NCBI GenBank assembly: GCA_024711125.1
Contig: JANJTM010000025.1
Span: 248,001-312,000, forward strand
Length of the DNA stretch: 64,000 bases
Direction of reading: 5' to 3'
Origin: Rhodothermales bacterium
GTDB taxonomy: Bacteria > Bacteroidota > Rhodothermia > Rhodothermales > UBA10348
The first letter of the stretch is position 1. The number at the start of each line of letters is the position of its first letter. The position numbers and the translations under genes are program-made. Of the stretch, positions 1 to 7,837 are shown one piece after another. The notes beneath the pieces are model-generated. The model was not told the DNA's origin. It did not search any database and worked only from the letters and a program-made list of their open reading frames with translations.

Positions 1-395
1 GGTCCTCCGACGATGCCGCCGTGCGGGCATCGCCCACGATCCGGGCCTCCTTCAGGGCCTTCTTCGCCCACGAGCCGGTGACCAGGTAGTCGGCCGATCC
101 GTTGTCGGGCAGGAAGTTGAGCGGCGCCATGTAGAACTGGAGCGAGGCTCCGCCCCCCAGGAAAAGGATGTGCCAGTCCTCCCCCAGCCCGAGCAGGGAC
201 CGCAGCCTGCCCTGGGCAGACTCCATCACGGCCGTGTATTCCGGCGAACGGTGCGAGATCTCGATGATCGACGCGCCTGCGCCCGGGTAGACGAGCATCT
301 CCTCCTGCGCTTCCCTGAGTACGGCTTCGGGAAGCGTGCCGGGGCCGGCGGAGAAGTTGAAGAGGCGGGTTTGGAAATCGGCGGTTGCGGTCATG
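1..395 (-). CDS. serC: Phosphoserine aminotransferase, N-terminal part (cut by window edge)
   Basis: Reading the minus strand from an ATG at 395 gives 131 open codons that run off the window. The protein starts MTATADFQTRLFNFSAGPGT and carries the PLP-phosphate-binding stretch GGGASLQFYM, both typical of SerC. The enzyme makes 3-phosphoserine from 3-phosphohydroxypyruvate with glutamate as amino donor, the second step of serine synthesis; it can also act in pyridoxal phosphate synthesis. The start lies 8 bases after the serA stop, so the two are almost certainly cotranscribed. The catalytic lysine region lies outside the window and could not be checked. Confidence 0.93.
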
Positions 396-403
396 GATTT
401 GGG

Positions 404-1606
404 TCAGATCTCCAGAAGGGTGACGGCCAGCACGTCGGGGTGCGACCGGATTCTTTCGATGGTGGCGTCGTCGGGCACGCCGGCGAAGCGGATGTAGGCG
501 CAGGCCGCGGGGGCCGAGGCGAAAACGAGGTTCTCCACTTCCTGCACGTTCCAGCCCGCCTCCTTCATCTCGGCGAAGACGGCCGCCAGGACACCGACGC
601 GATCGTGGTGGCGCACGGTGAGGTGGTGCGTGGCGGCCGACCGCTCGGCGATGTTGACGCAGTTGGCGACCTCGCCGGTCGAGGCGTAGACGTTGACGAT
701 GCGCACCGCCTCCTCCGCGATCGCTTCCTGGGCCTGCTCCGTGGATGCCCCGATATGATGGGTGACGTAGACCGACGGGTGCGACGCGAGCGCGCTCTCG
801 AAGACACCGTCCTTGCCCGCCGGCTCCCCGTCGAACACGTCGAGGCCGGCACGGATGCCCTTCGTCTGCAGTGCGTCGAGCAGCGCGGACTCGTCGACGA
901 CCGATGAACGGGTCGTGTTGATGAAGAGGGCCCCTGGCCTCATCGCGTCGAAAAAAGCCGCGTCGGCCAGTCGGGCGGTCTCCCCGGTGGCCGCCACGTG
1001 GAGCGAGACGATGTCGGCGTCACGGGCCACGTCGATCGGCGTGGCGCGGAAGCCGATCCCGAGATCGGAGGCCATCGCGGGGGTGAGCGATCGGCTCCAG
1101 CCGATGACCCGCATTCCGAAGGAACGGGCGCGGACGGCCACCTCCTTTCCGATCGAGCCGAGACCGACAAGCCCGATGGTCCGGCCCTTGATGCCCTCGG
1201 CCTTGGAGTACCGGTCCTTGTTCCACTCGCCGCGCCGTGCGTCGGAGACGTTGTCGGGGATGCGACGGTCAAGCGACAGGATCAGCCCGAGTGTCAGCTC
1301 GGCCACGGCAACCGAGTTCTTTCCCGGGCAGTTCGCGACGAATATGCCCCGCGCCGAGGCCGCGGCGACATCGATCGTGTCGTACCCTGCCCCCGCGCGA
1401 ACGATCAGTTCGAGCGCCGGCGCCGCGGCCATGAGTTCGGCCGTGACCTTGGTCGATCGGACCACGAGCACACCCGGGGCGGTCTCGGCCAACGCGTCAC
1501 GCAGCGCCTCGCCCTTGGCTTCGGGCCGGTTGACGACGGTATGGCCCGCCGCGTGAAGCGCGTCGAGACACGCGGACGACAGCTTGTCGGCGAGGAAAAC
1601 CTTCAT
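404..1606 (-). CDS. serA: D-3-phosphoglycerate dehydrogenase
   Basis: A 400-residue D-isomer-specific 2-hydroxyacid dehydrogenase. It has an N-terminal substrate domain, a Rossmann NAD-binding core with GLVGLGSIGKE around residues 145-155, the NTTRSSVVDE segment, and HHIGASTEQAQ carrying the catalytic histidine. The last 75 or so residues (THHLTVRHHDRVGVLAAVF onward) look like a regulatory ACT domain, which in this family binds serine. It oxidises 3-phosphoglycerate to 3-phosphohydroxypyruvate, the first committed step of serine synthesis. It lies between DUF1015 (14 bases upstream) and serC (8 bases downstream), which supports SerA over a generic hydroxyacid dehydrogenase. Confidence 0.93.
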   Translation of the reverse strand: MKVFLADKLSSACLDALHAAGHTVVNRPEAKGEALRDALAETAPGVLVVRSTKVTAELMAAAPALELIVRAGAGYDTIDVAAASARGIFVANCPGKNSVAVAELTLGLILSLDRRIPDNVSDARRGEWNKDRYSKAEGIKGRTIGLVGLGSIGKEVAVRARSFGMRVIGWSRSLTPAMASDLGIGFRATPIDVARDADIVSLHVAATGETARLADAAFFDAMRPGALFINTTRSSVVDESALLDALQTKGIRAGLDVFDGEPAGKDGVFESALASHPSVYVTHHIGASTEQAQEAIAEEAVRIVNVYASTGEVANCVNIAERSAATHHLTVRHHDRVGVLAAVFAEMKEAGWNVQEVENLVFASAPAACAYIRFAGVPDDATIERIRSHPDVLAVTLLEI

Positions 1607-1620
1607 GGGTCCTGTCGGGT

Positions 1621-2829
1621 TCAGAAAAGGTGGACGAGAAGCCCGCTGCGCAGCTTGGGTTCGAACCAGGTCGACTTCGGCGGCATGAGCTGGCCTGCAT
1701 CCGAAACCGCCAGCAGCTCGTCGATCCCCGTCGGAACCATCGAGATGGCCAGTTCGGCCTTTCCGGAATCAACGAGCCGCTCCAGTTCGGCCGTGCCCCG
1801 GATTCCGCCCACGAAATCGATGGTGCGGTCGGTCCTTGGATCCACGATGCCGAGCAGCGGCTCGAGTACGTGTTCGGTCAGGCGCGAGACGTCCAGCGAG
1901 TCGGCCGGCGTCGACCGCGTCGACGGCGGCAGCTCGAGACCGTACCACCGGCCCTCGAGGTAGACCGACACCGATCCCTTGCGGGTCGGCGTCGCCGAGA
2001 CGTCGACCTCCAGTCCGAAGCGTGACTCCAGTTCGCGCCGCAACGCACCGGTTCCCTGCGGCACCCGCCGTACGATCCGGTTGTAGGCCATGATGCGCAT
2101 CATGCCCATGGGGAACAGCACGGCCGGGAAGTACCGGGCCTCGGACGACGGATCTCCCGCATCGGCGAGCACGGCCGCCGCACGGCTGGCCGCCTTGCAC
2201 CGGTGGTGCCCGTCGGCCACGTACAGCCGGTCGATGCGAGAGAACGCCTCGACGAGGTCGGTCGTGTCGGCGAACTTCCACACGGTGTGCCGGATGCCGT
2301 CGGCTGCCGTGAAATCGTAGAGTGGAGCGCTCTCGGAACAGGCCCGCATGAGGCGCGACACGGTCGGGTCGTCGCGGAACGTGAGCATCACCGGCTCGGC
2401 GTGCGCCCGCTGTTCGAGGATGTGCCGGGTCCGGTCATCCTCCTTCTCGACCCGGGTCTTTTCGTGCTTGAGGATCACGTCCCGATCGTAGTCGTCGACC
2501 GCCACGCAGCCGAAGAGGCCCGTCTGCTCCCTGCCGTCCATGACGAGGCGGTACAGGTACACGGACGGCCGATCCTCCTGGACCGTGTGCGGGCCTTCGA
2601 CGAACGCGCGCAGATTCTCGGCCCCCTTCGCATAGACCGTGTCGTCGTGTTCGTCCGTGCCGGGCGCGCAATCGATCTCCGGCCGGATGACGTGGAGGAA
2701 GCTGAGCGGAAGCCCCTCGGAAAGGCGAAACGCCTCCTCTGCCGAGATCACGTCGTATGGGACGCAGGCCACCTCCCGCGCTGACTCGGGGACGGGGCGC
2801 ACCGCGCGGAATGGATGCAGGATCGCCAT
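1621..2829 (-). CDS. DUF1015 family protein, first gene of the serine operon
   Basis: A 402-residue protein beginning MAILHPFRAVRPVPESAREV, the usual DUF1015 start, with DVISAEEAF and a conserved VADGHHRCKAA box at about residues 204-214. The function is not established. The DGHHR box recalls the DGH-R motif of ParB-fold nucleotidases and of the archaeal free-serine kinase SerK, so a role in serine phosphorylation or dephosphorylation is a reasonable guess given that it heads a serA-serC operon. No serB-type phosphatase is visible nearby. An in-frame ATG at 2901 sits 24 bases from a promoter-like element and would add 24 residues; 2829 was chosen because it matches the family N-terminus. Confidence 0.82.
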   Translation of the reverse strand: MAILHPFRAVRPVPESAREVACVPYDVISAEEAFRLSEGLPLSFLHVIRPEIDCAPGTDEHDDTVYAKGAENLRAFVEGPHTVQEDRPSVYLYRLVMDGREQTGLFGCVAVDDYDRDVILKHEKTRVEKEDDRTRHILEQRAHAEPVMLTFRDDPTVSRLMRACSESAPLYDFTAADGIRHTVWKFADTTDLVEAFSRIDRLYVADGHHRCKAASRAAAVLADAGDPSSEARYFPAVLFPMGMMRIMAYNRIVRRVPQGTGALRRELESRFGLEVDVSATPTRKGSVSVYLEGRWYGLELPPSTRSTPADSLDVSRLTEHVLEPLLGIVDPRTDRTIDFVGGIRGTAELERLVDSGKAELAISMVPTGIDELLAVSDAGQLMPPKSTWFEPKLRSGLLVHLF

Positions 2830-2924
2830 CGGGAATCGGGATGAGACCGGGCCAAAATACCCCAGCGCGCCGGAAGCCCACGGGCTTAACGAAAAAGCCA
2901 TAGGGCCTTCGGAAGCGCTTTTGT

Positions 2925-2932
2925 GCAATATA
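2925..2932 (-). promoter_or_regulatory. Predicted -7 element for DUF1015-serA-serC
   Basis: On the minus strand the sequence reads TATATTGC, matching the TAnnTTtG -7 element seen before tRNA genes in this window. No TTG was found at the expected distance upstream. It is the only such element in front of the operon. Confidence 0.4.
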
Positions 2933-2978
2933 GTGGGTGTCGGGGACGTGCGTAGCGCGGATCAGACCTCCATTTGGG

Positions 2979-3009
2979 TTGCCGGCGGCCGCCTGTCGGC
3001 GTATATTGG
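2979..3009 (+). promoter_or_regulatory. Promoter of initiator tRNA-Met
   Basis: TTG at 2979-2981, 20 bases, then TATATTGG at 3002-3009. This fits the Bacteroidota promoter pattern (TTTG, 19-21 bases, TAnnTTTG). The mature tRNA begins ten bases after the -7 element. Confidence 0.65.
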
Positions 3010-3018
3010 GTTTCTTAT

Positions 3019-3091
3019 CGCGGGGTGGAGCAGCAGGTAGCTCACCGGGCTCATAACCCGGAGGTCGTGGGTTCGAATCCCACCCCCGCTA
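3019..3091 (+). tRNA. tRNA-fMet (CAT), initiator
   Basis: A 73-base cloverleaf with anticodon loop CTCATAA. Initiator features are present: three consecutive G-C pairs in the anticodon stem (CCGGG/CCCGG), an A11-T24 pair in the D-stem (GAGC/GCTC), and no Watson-Crick pair at 1-72 (C1 opposite T72). The T-arm is GTGGG-TTCGAAT-CCCAC. The CCA end is not encoded. An elongator tRNA-Met would normally lack this combination. Confidence 0.93.
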
Positions 3092-3096
3092 CTCCC

Positions 3097-3133
3097 GAAG
3101 AGCCTCCCGGAGACCACCTCCGGGAGGCTCTTC
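3097..3133 (+). terminator. Strong hairpin terminator after tRNA-fMet
   Basis: A perfect 16-bp inverted repeat (GAAGAGCCTCCCGGAG at 3097-3112 and its complement at 3118-3133) with a 5-base ACCAC loop, followed by CCCTTTC. It starts 5 bases after the tRNA and ends 20 bases before the next CDS, so it should insulate the two. The T-run is short. Confidence 0.75.
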
Positions 3134-3152
3134 CCTTTCGGTCCTCCCCGGT

Positions 3153-4070
3153 ATGAACGTCCTTCTCCTTTTCCTGGACGGCGTGGGTCTCGGGACGGCG
3201 GATCCCGCCACGAACCCGCTCGCCGGCGTCGGAGACGGTTTTCGTCGTCTGAGTGCCGGGTGCGATTGGGTGCGTGACGCGCCCGGCGTCGTCGAAGACC
3301 GTGCGGTATTCCGACCGATCGACGCGTGCCTGGGCGTCGACGGGCTGCCCCAGTCCGGCACGGGCCAGGCCACGCTCTTCACGGGCGTCAACTGCGCCGC
3401 CGTCGCCGGCCGACACTACGGCCCGCTGGCGCCGACGGTGCTGAAACCCCTGCTCGCCGCGGGAAGCCTGTTCCGCCGGGTCGTGGATCGCTTCGGGCCG
3501 GATTCGGCGGTGTTCGCGAACGCGTTCCCACCCCGCTATTTCGAAGCCGCGGCACCACGGGACCGCTGGCCCGTGATCAGCCGCTGTGCCCGCGAAGCCG
3601 GACTTCGACTTCGGGACCTGGATGACCTGGCGGCCGATCGTGCCGTCGCTGCCGACGTGACGGGAGCCGGACTTGCCCGCTTCGTCCCCGGCGTCGTGAC
3701 CGAGCGCACGGTCGAATACGCCGCCGATACCCTCCTTTCGCTCGCTTCCCGGGCGCGGTTCACCGTCTTCGAAGTCTTCCACACCGACAAGGCCGGACAC
3801 GAACAGTCGGCCGGACTCGCCAGGGCGATCCTCGAGCCGCTCGACGCACTGTTTTCGTGCCTGACAGCCGGCAAGCCGGACGACCTGCTGGTGGTCTGCA
3901 CGAGCGACCACGGCAACCTCGAAGACCTGTCCGTCCGCACCCACACCCGGAACGAGGTTCCGTTGGCCGCCTCGGGACCGGGCGCCCGCCGGTTCGCCGC
4001 GGTTACGGATCTCGCCGGTGTGGCGCCGGCGATCCTCGACACGCTCTCGATCGCCTCGTCGCCGGATTAG
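3153..4070 (+). CDS. Metalloenzyme of the alkaline phosphatase / iPGM superfamily
   Basis: A 305-residue protein with the metal-binding landmarks of the superfamily in order: LLFLDGVGLG at the N-terminus, SGTGQATLFTG with the catalytic Ser/Thr, FHTDKAGHEQ, and TSDHGNLEDL near the C-terminus. These coordinate two divalent metals. It is shorter than a full cofactor-independent phosphoglycerate mutase (about 510 residues) and lacks its second domain, so it is better called an uncharacterised phospho-transfer or hydrolase relative. The substrate cannot be inferred. The 3' end overlaps that of the convergent S46 peptidase by 4 bases. Confidence 0.8.
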   Translation: MNVLLLFLDGVGLGTADPATNPLAGVGDGFRRLSAGCDWVRDAPGVVEDRAVFRPIDACLGVDGLPQSGTGQATLFTGVNCAAVAGRHYGPLAPTVLKPLLAAGSLFRRVVDRFGPDSAVFANAFPPRYFEAAAPRDRWPVISRCAREAGLRLRDLDDLAADRAVAADVTGAGLARFVPGVVTERTVEYAADTLLSLASRARFTVFEVFHTDKAGHEQSAGLARAILEPLDALFSCLTAGKPDDLLVVCTSDHGNLEDLSVRTHTRNEVPLAASGPGARRFAAVTDLAGVAPAILDTLSIASSPD

Positions 4071-6319
4071 CGAGCCATGGCCGCGTCGGCCTCGGCTTCC
4101 GTCGCGAACACTTTCCGATGTATCAGCTCGGCGATCAGCCGATCGGCGTCGTAGACGACGTCCAGCGATTCCAGGATGCCCCGGACGTCGACCGAAACGG
4201 TGCGCGCCGCGTCATCGGTGTACACGTACTCGTTCGGGAGTGCCTCCATGTTCGAGTCGAACACGAGACCGACGACCCGGAGTTCGCGGTCGAGAAGCGG
4301 CGAGCCCGAATTACCGCCCGTGATATCGTTGGTCGAGACCAGGTTCATCGGCGTCGAGCGGTCGAAACCGGCCGGGGGCTGCAGCCACCGGTCGGGCAAC
4401 CGCCAGTCGCGATGCGATCCGAGGGACGCGTGCCGGTCGTAGAGGCCGTAGAAGGTCGTGAACGCCGGCGCCTCGGTACCGTTGTACCGGTAAGGCTTAA
4501 CGACGCCGTCGGCGAGGCGCAGCGAAAACGACGCGTCGGGCGGAATCGTCGTTCCGAACAAGGCAAGACGGGCCCGGGCAAGACGGGCGTTGAGATGATC
4601 CTCCTGCCTTCCCAAGGACTGGAGCTGCTGGCTCTGCGTGAAATACAGCGGGGCGATCGCCAGGATGACGTCGACGGTGGAGTCTCCGCTCGACAGGTAC
4701 GAACCGTCGAGCAGCGCGACGAACCGGCTGCTGTCGGCCAGCGCGGTCGAGTCCACCATCGCGGCGGCCACGTCGGCCGGAGACCTGGTTCCGAAGAGCC
4801 TGCGCACGGTGGGGTCCTTGTCGCCGAGTGCGTCACGGATTTCCTCGAGGCGCATGCGCACGAACTCCCGCTCGATCGCTCTCGGGCGATCCTTGATGGC
4901 CACGGCCTCCTTGCGGATGTCGGCAAGCTGCTCCGGCGGAGCGCCCCGCTGTTTCAGCACCGTGTAGACATAGGCGTACATGGCCCGCGTGAGCACGTGC
5001 GAATCCAGGTCGGGTGCGGCGAAGAACGAGAAGCCCGAGGCTGTCCGCGACGAGGCGCGCTTCGAGCGGTCGAGCGCCTCCAGGTCGGCGAATACCCCCT
5101 CGTAGAGCCCGCGAAGCGAGTCGTTTCCCGCGATGGCGGCCTTCAGCGCCTCCTCCGCCGCCCCTTTCCGCGGAATCAGCCAATCCGATCGCAGTCCGGA
5201 AAGCTGGCCCCGCTGTGACTTGAGCGTATTGGCGATCGAGAACCACGAGTTCCGAAGGTCATATCGTTCCGCTTCCTCGGGATGGGCCTCGATGTAGGCC
5301 GCGAGGGCCGTGGAACGACGGCCGAGCACCTCGACCGTATGCGGAAGTTCGACGTCCCGCTCGTATTCGAGCTGCACGCGCGCGGCAAGCCGGCTCGTCG
5401 ATCCCGGGTTTCCGACGACAAAGACCGGTTCGCCCACGTCGGCACCCGTCGAGTCGAACGCGAACCAGTGTCCGGGCCGCAGCGGTGCCCCGTCCGCGTC
5501 GTATACGCGGAAGAACGCGAAGTCGAGGCTGTACCGGGGATAGGTGAAGTTGTCCCAGTCGCCTCCGAAGAAGCCCAACTGCAGCTCCGGGGCCGCCACG
5601 AGCCGGACATCCTTGAACCGGCGGAACGTGTAGGCTGCGTAGCGTCCGCCGTCGTACAGCGGAATGACCTCGACTACGATGGCCGAATCCCGCGCCGCAG
5701 CTTCCTTCGTGAGGCGCTCGGCGAGCCGCTCGGCCCGATCGGCGCGCACTTCGGCCGCCTGGATGCCGCCCTCCTCGGGGCCCGCGTCGCCGTAGATGTC
5801 CCGGGTCACGTCGCGGATCGAGACGAGCCGATCGACGTGGAGCCCTTCGACCTTGCGTTCTTCGGCGAGCGTCGGCGCATAGAATCCCTTGTCGAGCAGG
5901 TTCTCCCCGGGACGGCTCACCTTGGAAACGCTCTCGCGGCCGCAGTGGTGGTTGGTCATCACCAACCCGGCCGCCGAGACGAACGAGGCGGAACAGTACG
6001 ACGAGAAGCGGAGCGCCGCCCCGCGGGCGTGTTCGAACCAGGCCGAATCGGGTTCGAACCCGTACTCCTCCCTGAGGTAGTCCATCGGCGGCGCGTCGAA
6101 GGTCCACATCTTGCCCGTGTCGAAGCGACCGAAAGCGACGCCGGCGTACGGATTGGGCAATGCCGGCGTTTCGGACGGGATCTCCGGCGCGGTCGCCGTA
6201 TCGAGCGGGACCGGTGCGGGGCGCTCAGCGACCTCGACCACCTGGCGCGGAGGGGCACAGGCCGATAACAGCAGAAGCACGAGAAGCGAGCTGGACGGGA
6301 ACGAGCGCACGAAGATCAC
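4067..6319 (-). CDS. S46 family serine peptidase (dipeptidyl-peptidase 7/11 type), lipoprotein
   Basis: A predicted 750-residue exported peptidase. The reading frame stays open through tRNA-Leu, so the start must lie downstream; GTG at 6319 gives a short signal peptide ending in the lipobox LLLLSAC (Cys about residue 21). GTG at 6310 is an alternative. Catalytic landmarks of the chymotrypsin-fold S46 family are present: SAAGLVMTNHHCG with the active-site histidine and NDITGGNSGSPLLD with the nucleophilic serine. Family members cut dipeptides from the N-termini of oligopeptides in the periplasm and are common in Bacteroidota. The usual length is about 700-720, in agreement. Confidence 0.92.
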   Translation of the reverse strand: MIFVRSFPSSSLLVLLLLSACAPPRQVVEVAERPAPVPLDTATAPEIPSETPALPNPYAGVAFGRFDTGKMWTFDAPPMDYLREEYGFEPDSAWFEHARGAALRFSSYCSASFVSAAGLVMTNHHCGRESVSKVSRPGENLLDKGFYAPTLAEERKVEGLHVDRLVSIRDVTRDIYGDAGPEEGGIQAAEVRADRAERLAERLTKEAAARDSAIVVEVIPLYDGGRYAAYTFRRFKDVRLVAAPELQLGFFGGDWDNFTYPRYSLDFAFFRVYDADGAPLRPGHWFAFDSTGADVGEPVFVVGNPGSTSRLAARVQLEYERDVELPHTVEVLGRRSTALAAYIEAHPEEAERYDLRNSWFSIANTLKSQRGQLSGLRSDWLIPRKGAAEEALKAAIAGNDSLRGLYEGVFADLEALDRSKRASSRTASGFSFFAAPDLDSHVLTRAMYAYVYTVLKQRGAPPEQLADIRKEAVAIKDRPRAIEREFVRMRLEEIRDALGDKDPTVRRLFGTRSPADVAAAMVDSTALADSSRFVALLDGSYLSSGDSTVDVILAIAPLYFTQSQQLQSLGRQEDHLNARLARARLALFGTTIPPDASFSLRLADGVVKPYRYNGTEAPAFTTFYGLYDRHASLGSHRDWRLPDRWLQPPAGFDRSTPMNLVSTNDITGGNSGSPLLDRELRVVGLVFDSNMEALPNEYVYTDDAARTVSVDVRGILESLDVVYDADRLIAELIHRKVFATEAEADAAMAR

Positions 6320-6369
6320 CGGCGTAAGTTGGCGGGTCCACGCGCGGGATCGACGCTCGTTCCGCCCGG

Positions 6370-6403
6370 TTGGAGCCGGGGCCCGGCAGACCCTATTTTT
6401 TTG
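6370..6403 (+). promoter_or_regulatory. Promoter of tRNA-Leu
   Basis: TTG at 6370-6372, 21 bases, then TATTTTTTTG at 6394-6403, a variant of TAnnTTTG with one or two extra T. The tRNA starts 5 bases later. The T-run is also unusual for this GC-rich sequence. Confidence 0.55.
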
Positions 6404-6408
6404 GCCGA

Positions 6409-6492
6409 GCGAAAGTGGCGGAATTGGCAGACGCGCCAGACTTAGGATCTGGTGGGAGAAATCCCTTGGGGGTTCGAGTCCCCCCTTTCGCA
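6409..6492 (+). tRNA. tRNA-Leu (TAG)
   Basis: An 84-base tRNA with a long variable arm (class II). Acceptor GCGAAAG pairs with CTTTCGC, anticodon stem-loop CCAGA-CTTAGGA-TCTGG gives anticodon TAG, and the T-loop is TTCGAGT. Reads CUA-family leucine codons. No encoded CCA. Confidence 0.95.
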
Positions 6493-6705
6493 CCGCGGGC
6501 TCGAACGGCACGACCTTGGCAAGAGACCGGGAGCAGGTCATTCCGTCTCAATCCGATACCCGCTCCCGTGCGTTCACTGCACCTCTCAGAGCCCTCAGGA
6601 CAGCCGTCCTCGATCCGGCCGCTCACCGCGGTACGGGTCGGCGTTCCGCAGCACGGTACCGCGTCTCCCGCGCCGCGACCCCACCCGTCCCGTCGGGAGG
6701 TTCCC

Positions 6706-6843
6706 CTGCGCCTCGTCACTCCCACGGCGGCCGACCGGATCCGGACCCGCAAGGGACCGGGCATCGCCACGGTGCTCCTCGTCGCGGCAGCGTACGGCAT
6801 CGCCTACGCGATGGCCTGGGTCGTCGTTCGGGTCCTCCTTTGA
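6706..6843 (+). CDS. Possible small membrane protein with CTG start
   Basis: A 45-residue open frame encoding a basic N-terminus (DRIRTRKGPG) followed by one hydrophobic helix (IATVLLVAAAYGIAYAMAWV) and a charged end. No ATG, GTG or TTG lies where it is needed, but GGGAGG at 6695-6700 precedes a CTG at 6706 by five bases. The region between tRNA-Leu and the convergent DUF4835 gene is otherwise empty. The hydrophobic pattern argues for a real peptide; the start codon and lack of recognisable homology argue against. Treat as tentative. Confidence 0.3.
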   Translation: MRLVTPTAADRIRTRKGPGIATVLLVAAAYGIAYAMAWVVVRVLL

Positions 6844-6845
6844 CC

Positions 6846-7730
6846 CTACTGCATCATCTGGTTGTAATCCGACAGGTGGGAAGGATCCACGACCGACAGG
6901 ATGTCGAACGCCTGTGACGCCAGGCGCGAGCCCTGGAATACGGCCGCGATCTCCTGGTACTTCGTCGAGAAGAACTGGTCCAGGTAGTAGGACCTCGACA
7001 CCTCGTTCGACAGTACCTGCAACGCGGTGATCACCTCCATCAGGGTCTCCCGCGCTCCGTCGGTCTGCTCGACGAACCGGTCGAGGCAGCCGAAGTGGTA
7101 GTCGAAGTATGCCCTCCGCAGGTTTCGGAACCGTGGGTCCAGGATCTGCTTGATCAGTTCGGATCGACTCCGGTCGCCGCTCAGCGCGGTCCAACCGGCA
7201 GCCCCGCTCGCCTGCGCCATGTCGGAGATGCGGCGGGCCTGCTCGAAGAACGGAGTTCCGCCCGACGGGGAGAACGTGTCGAAATCGAAGCCCAGCATCA
7301 GGTAGGCGTAGAAGTTCAGGACGGACGTCAGCGGCTGGAAGCGGGACAGATCGAATACGAGCGGAGTGCCCTGGGCGAATTCGAAGGCCCAATCCTCGTC
7401 GTTGAACTGGATGACCGTCGACTGCTGGGCGGTGCCGTAAATGGGCCGTCGGGTCGCCACGATGAGGCGGGCCCGGAACGAGGTCATGGAGATCGCTTCG
7501 CTGATGAGCACCTGCATCGTGCAGTCGATGCGCTCGGCTTCCTCGAAGCGGTCCTCCGTCCAGCGCCGCTCGTTCATGTACTCGCCGATCTTCTGCCGCA
7601 ACTCGTCGAGGTACGTGTAGTCGGAGCCCGTCAGGTTCTGGTAGTTCACCGTGACGCTGCAGTTGAACTCCTGCGCGGCAGCGGGCGCGACGAGCCCAGC
7701 GATCGCGAGCAGCAGGACGGCACTCTTCAT
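6846..7730 (-). CDS. DUF4835 family protein (PorD-like)
   Basis: A 294-residue secreted protein with signal peptide MKSAVLLLAIAGLVAPAAAQ. The mature part begins EFNCSVTVNYQNLTGSDYTY and continues with YLDELRQKIGEYMNERRWTE and ERIDCTMQV, the hallmark pattern of DUF4835, a family confined to Bacteroidota and relatives. Some members are annotated PorD because of an association with the type IX secretion system. The molecular role is unknown; a periplasmic or outer-membrane-associated location is likely. No other T9SS gene is in the window. The frame extends upstream of 7730 but only as low-complexity shadow sequence. Confidence 0.85.
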   Translation of the reverse strand: MKSAVLLLAIAGLVAPAAAQEFNCSVTVNYQNLTGSDYTYLDELRQKIGEYMNERRWTEDRFEEAERIDCTMQVLISEAISMTSFRARLIVATRRPIYGTAQQSTVIQFNDEDWAFEFAQGTPLVFDLSRFQPLTSVLNFYAYLMLGFDFDTFSPSGGTPFFEQARRISDMAQASGAAGWTALSGDRSRSELIKQILDPRFRNLRRAYFDYHFGCLDRFVEQTDGARETLMEVITALQVLSNEVSRSYYLDQFFSTKYQEIAAVFQGSRLASQAFDILSVVDPSHLSDYNQMMQ

Positions 7731-7837
7731 CGTTCGGGACGGCGTTTTCGGGGACAACACGGAGTCCCGCCCGCCGGTTTCCTCACGACCCGGTCGCCGC
7801 GCGTCACACTTCGGGCGCATTCCTCCTCCATGGAGGT

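Noticed and set aside
6450-6480. GGGAGAAATCCC, similar to the stress palindrome
   Set aside because: It is the variable arm of tRNA-Leu, explained by tRNA structure.
6320-6541. Longer N-terminus of the S46 peptidase
   Set aside because: It would read through tRNA-Leu (6409-6492) and place the lipobox deep inside the protein.
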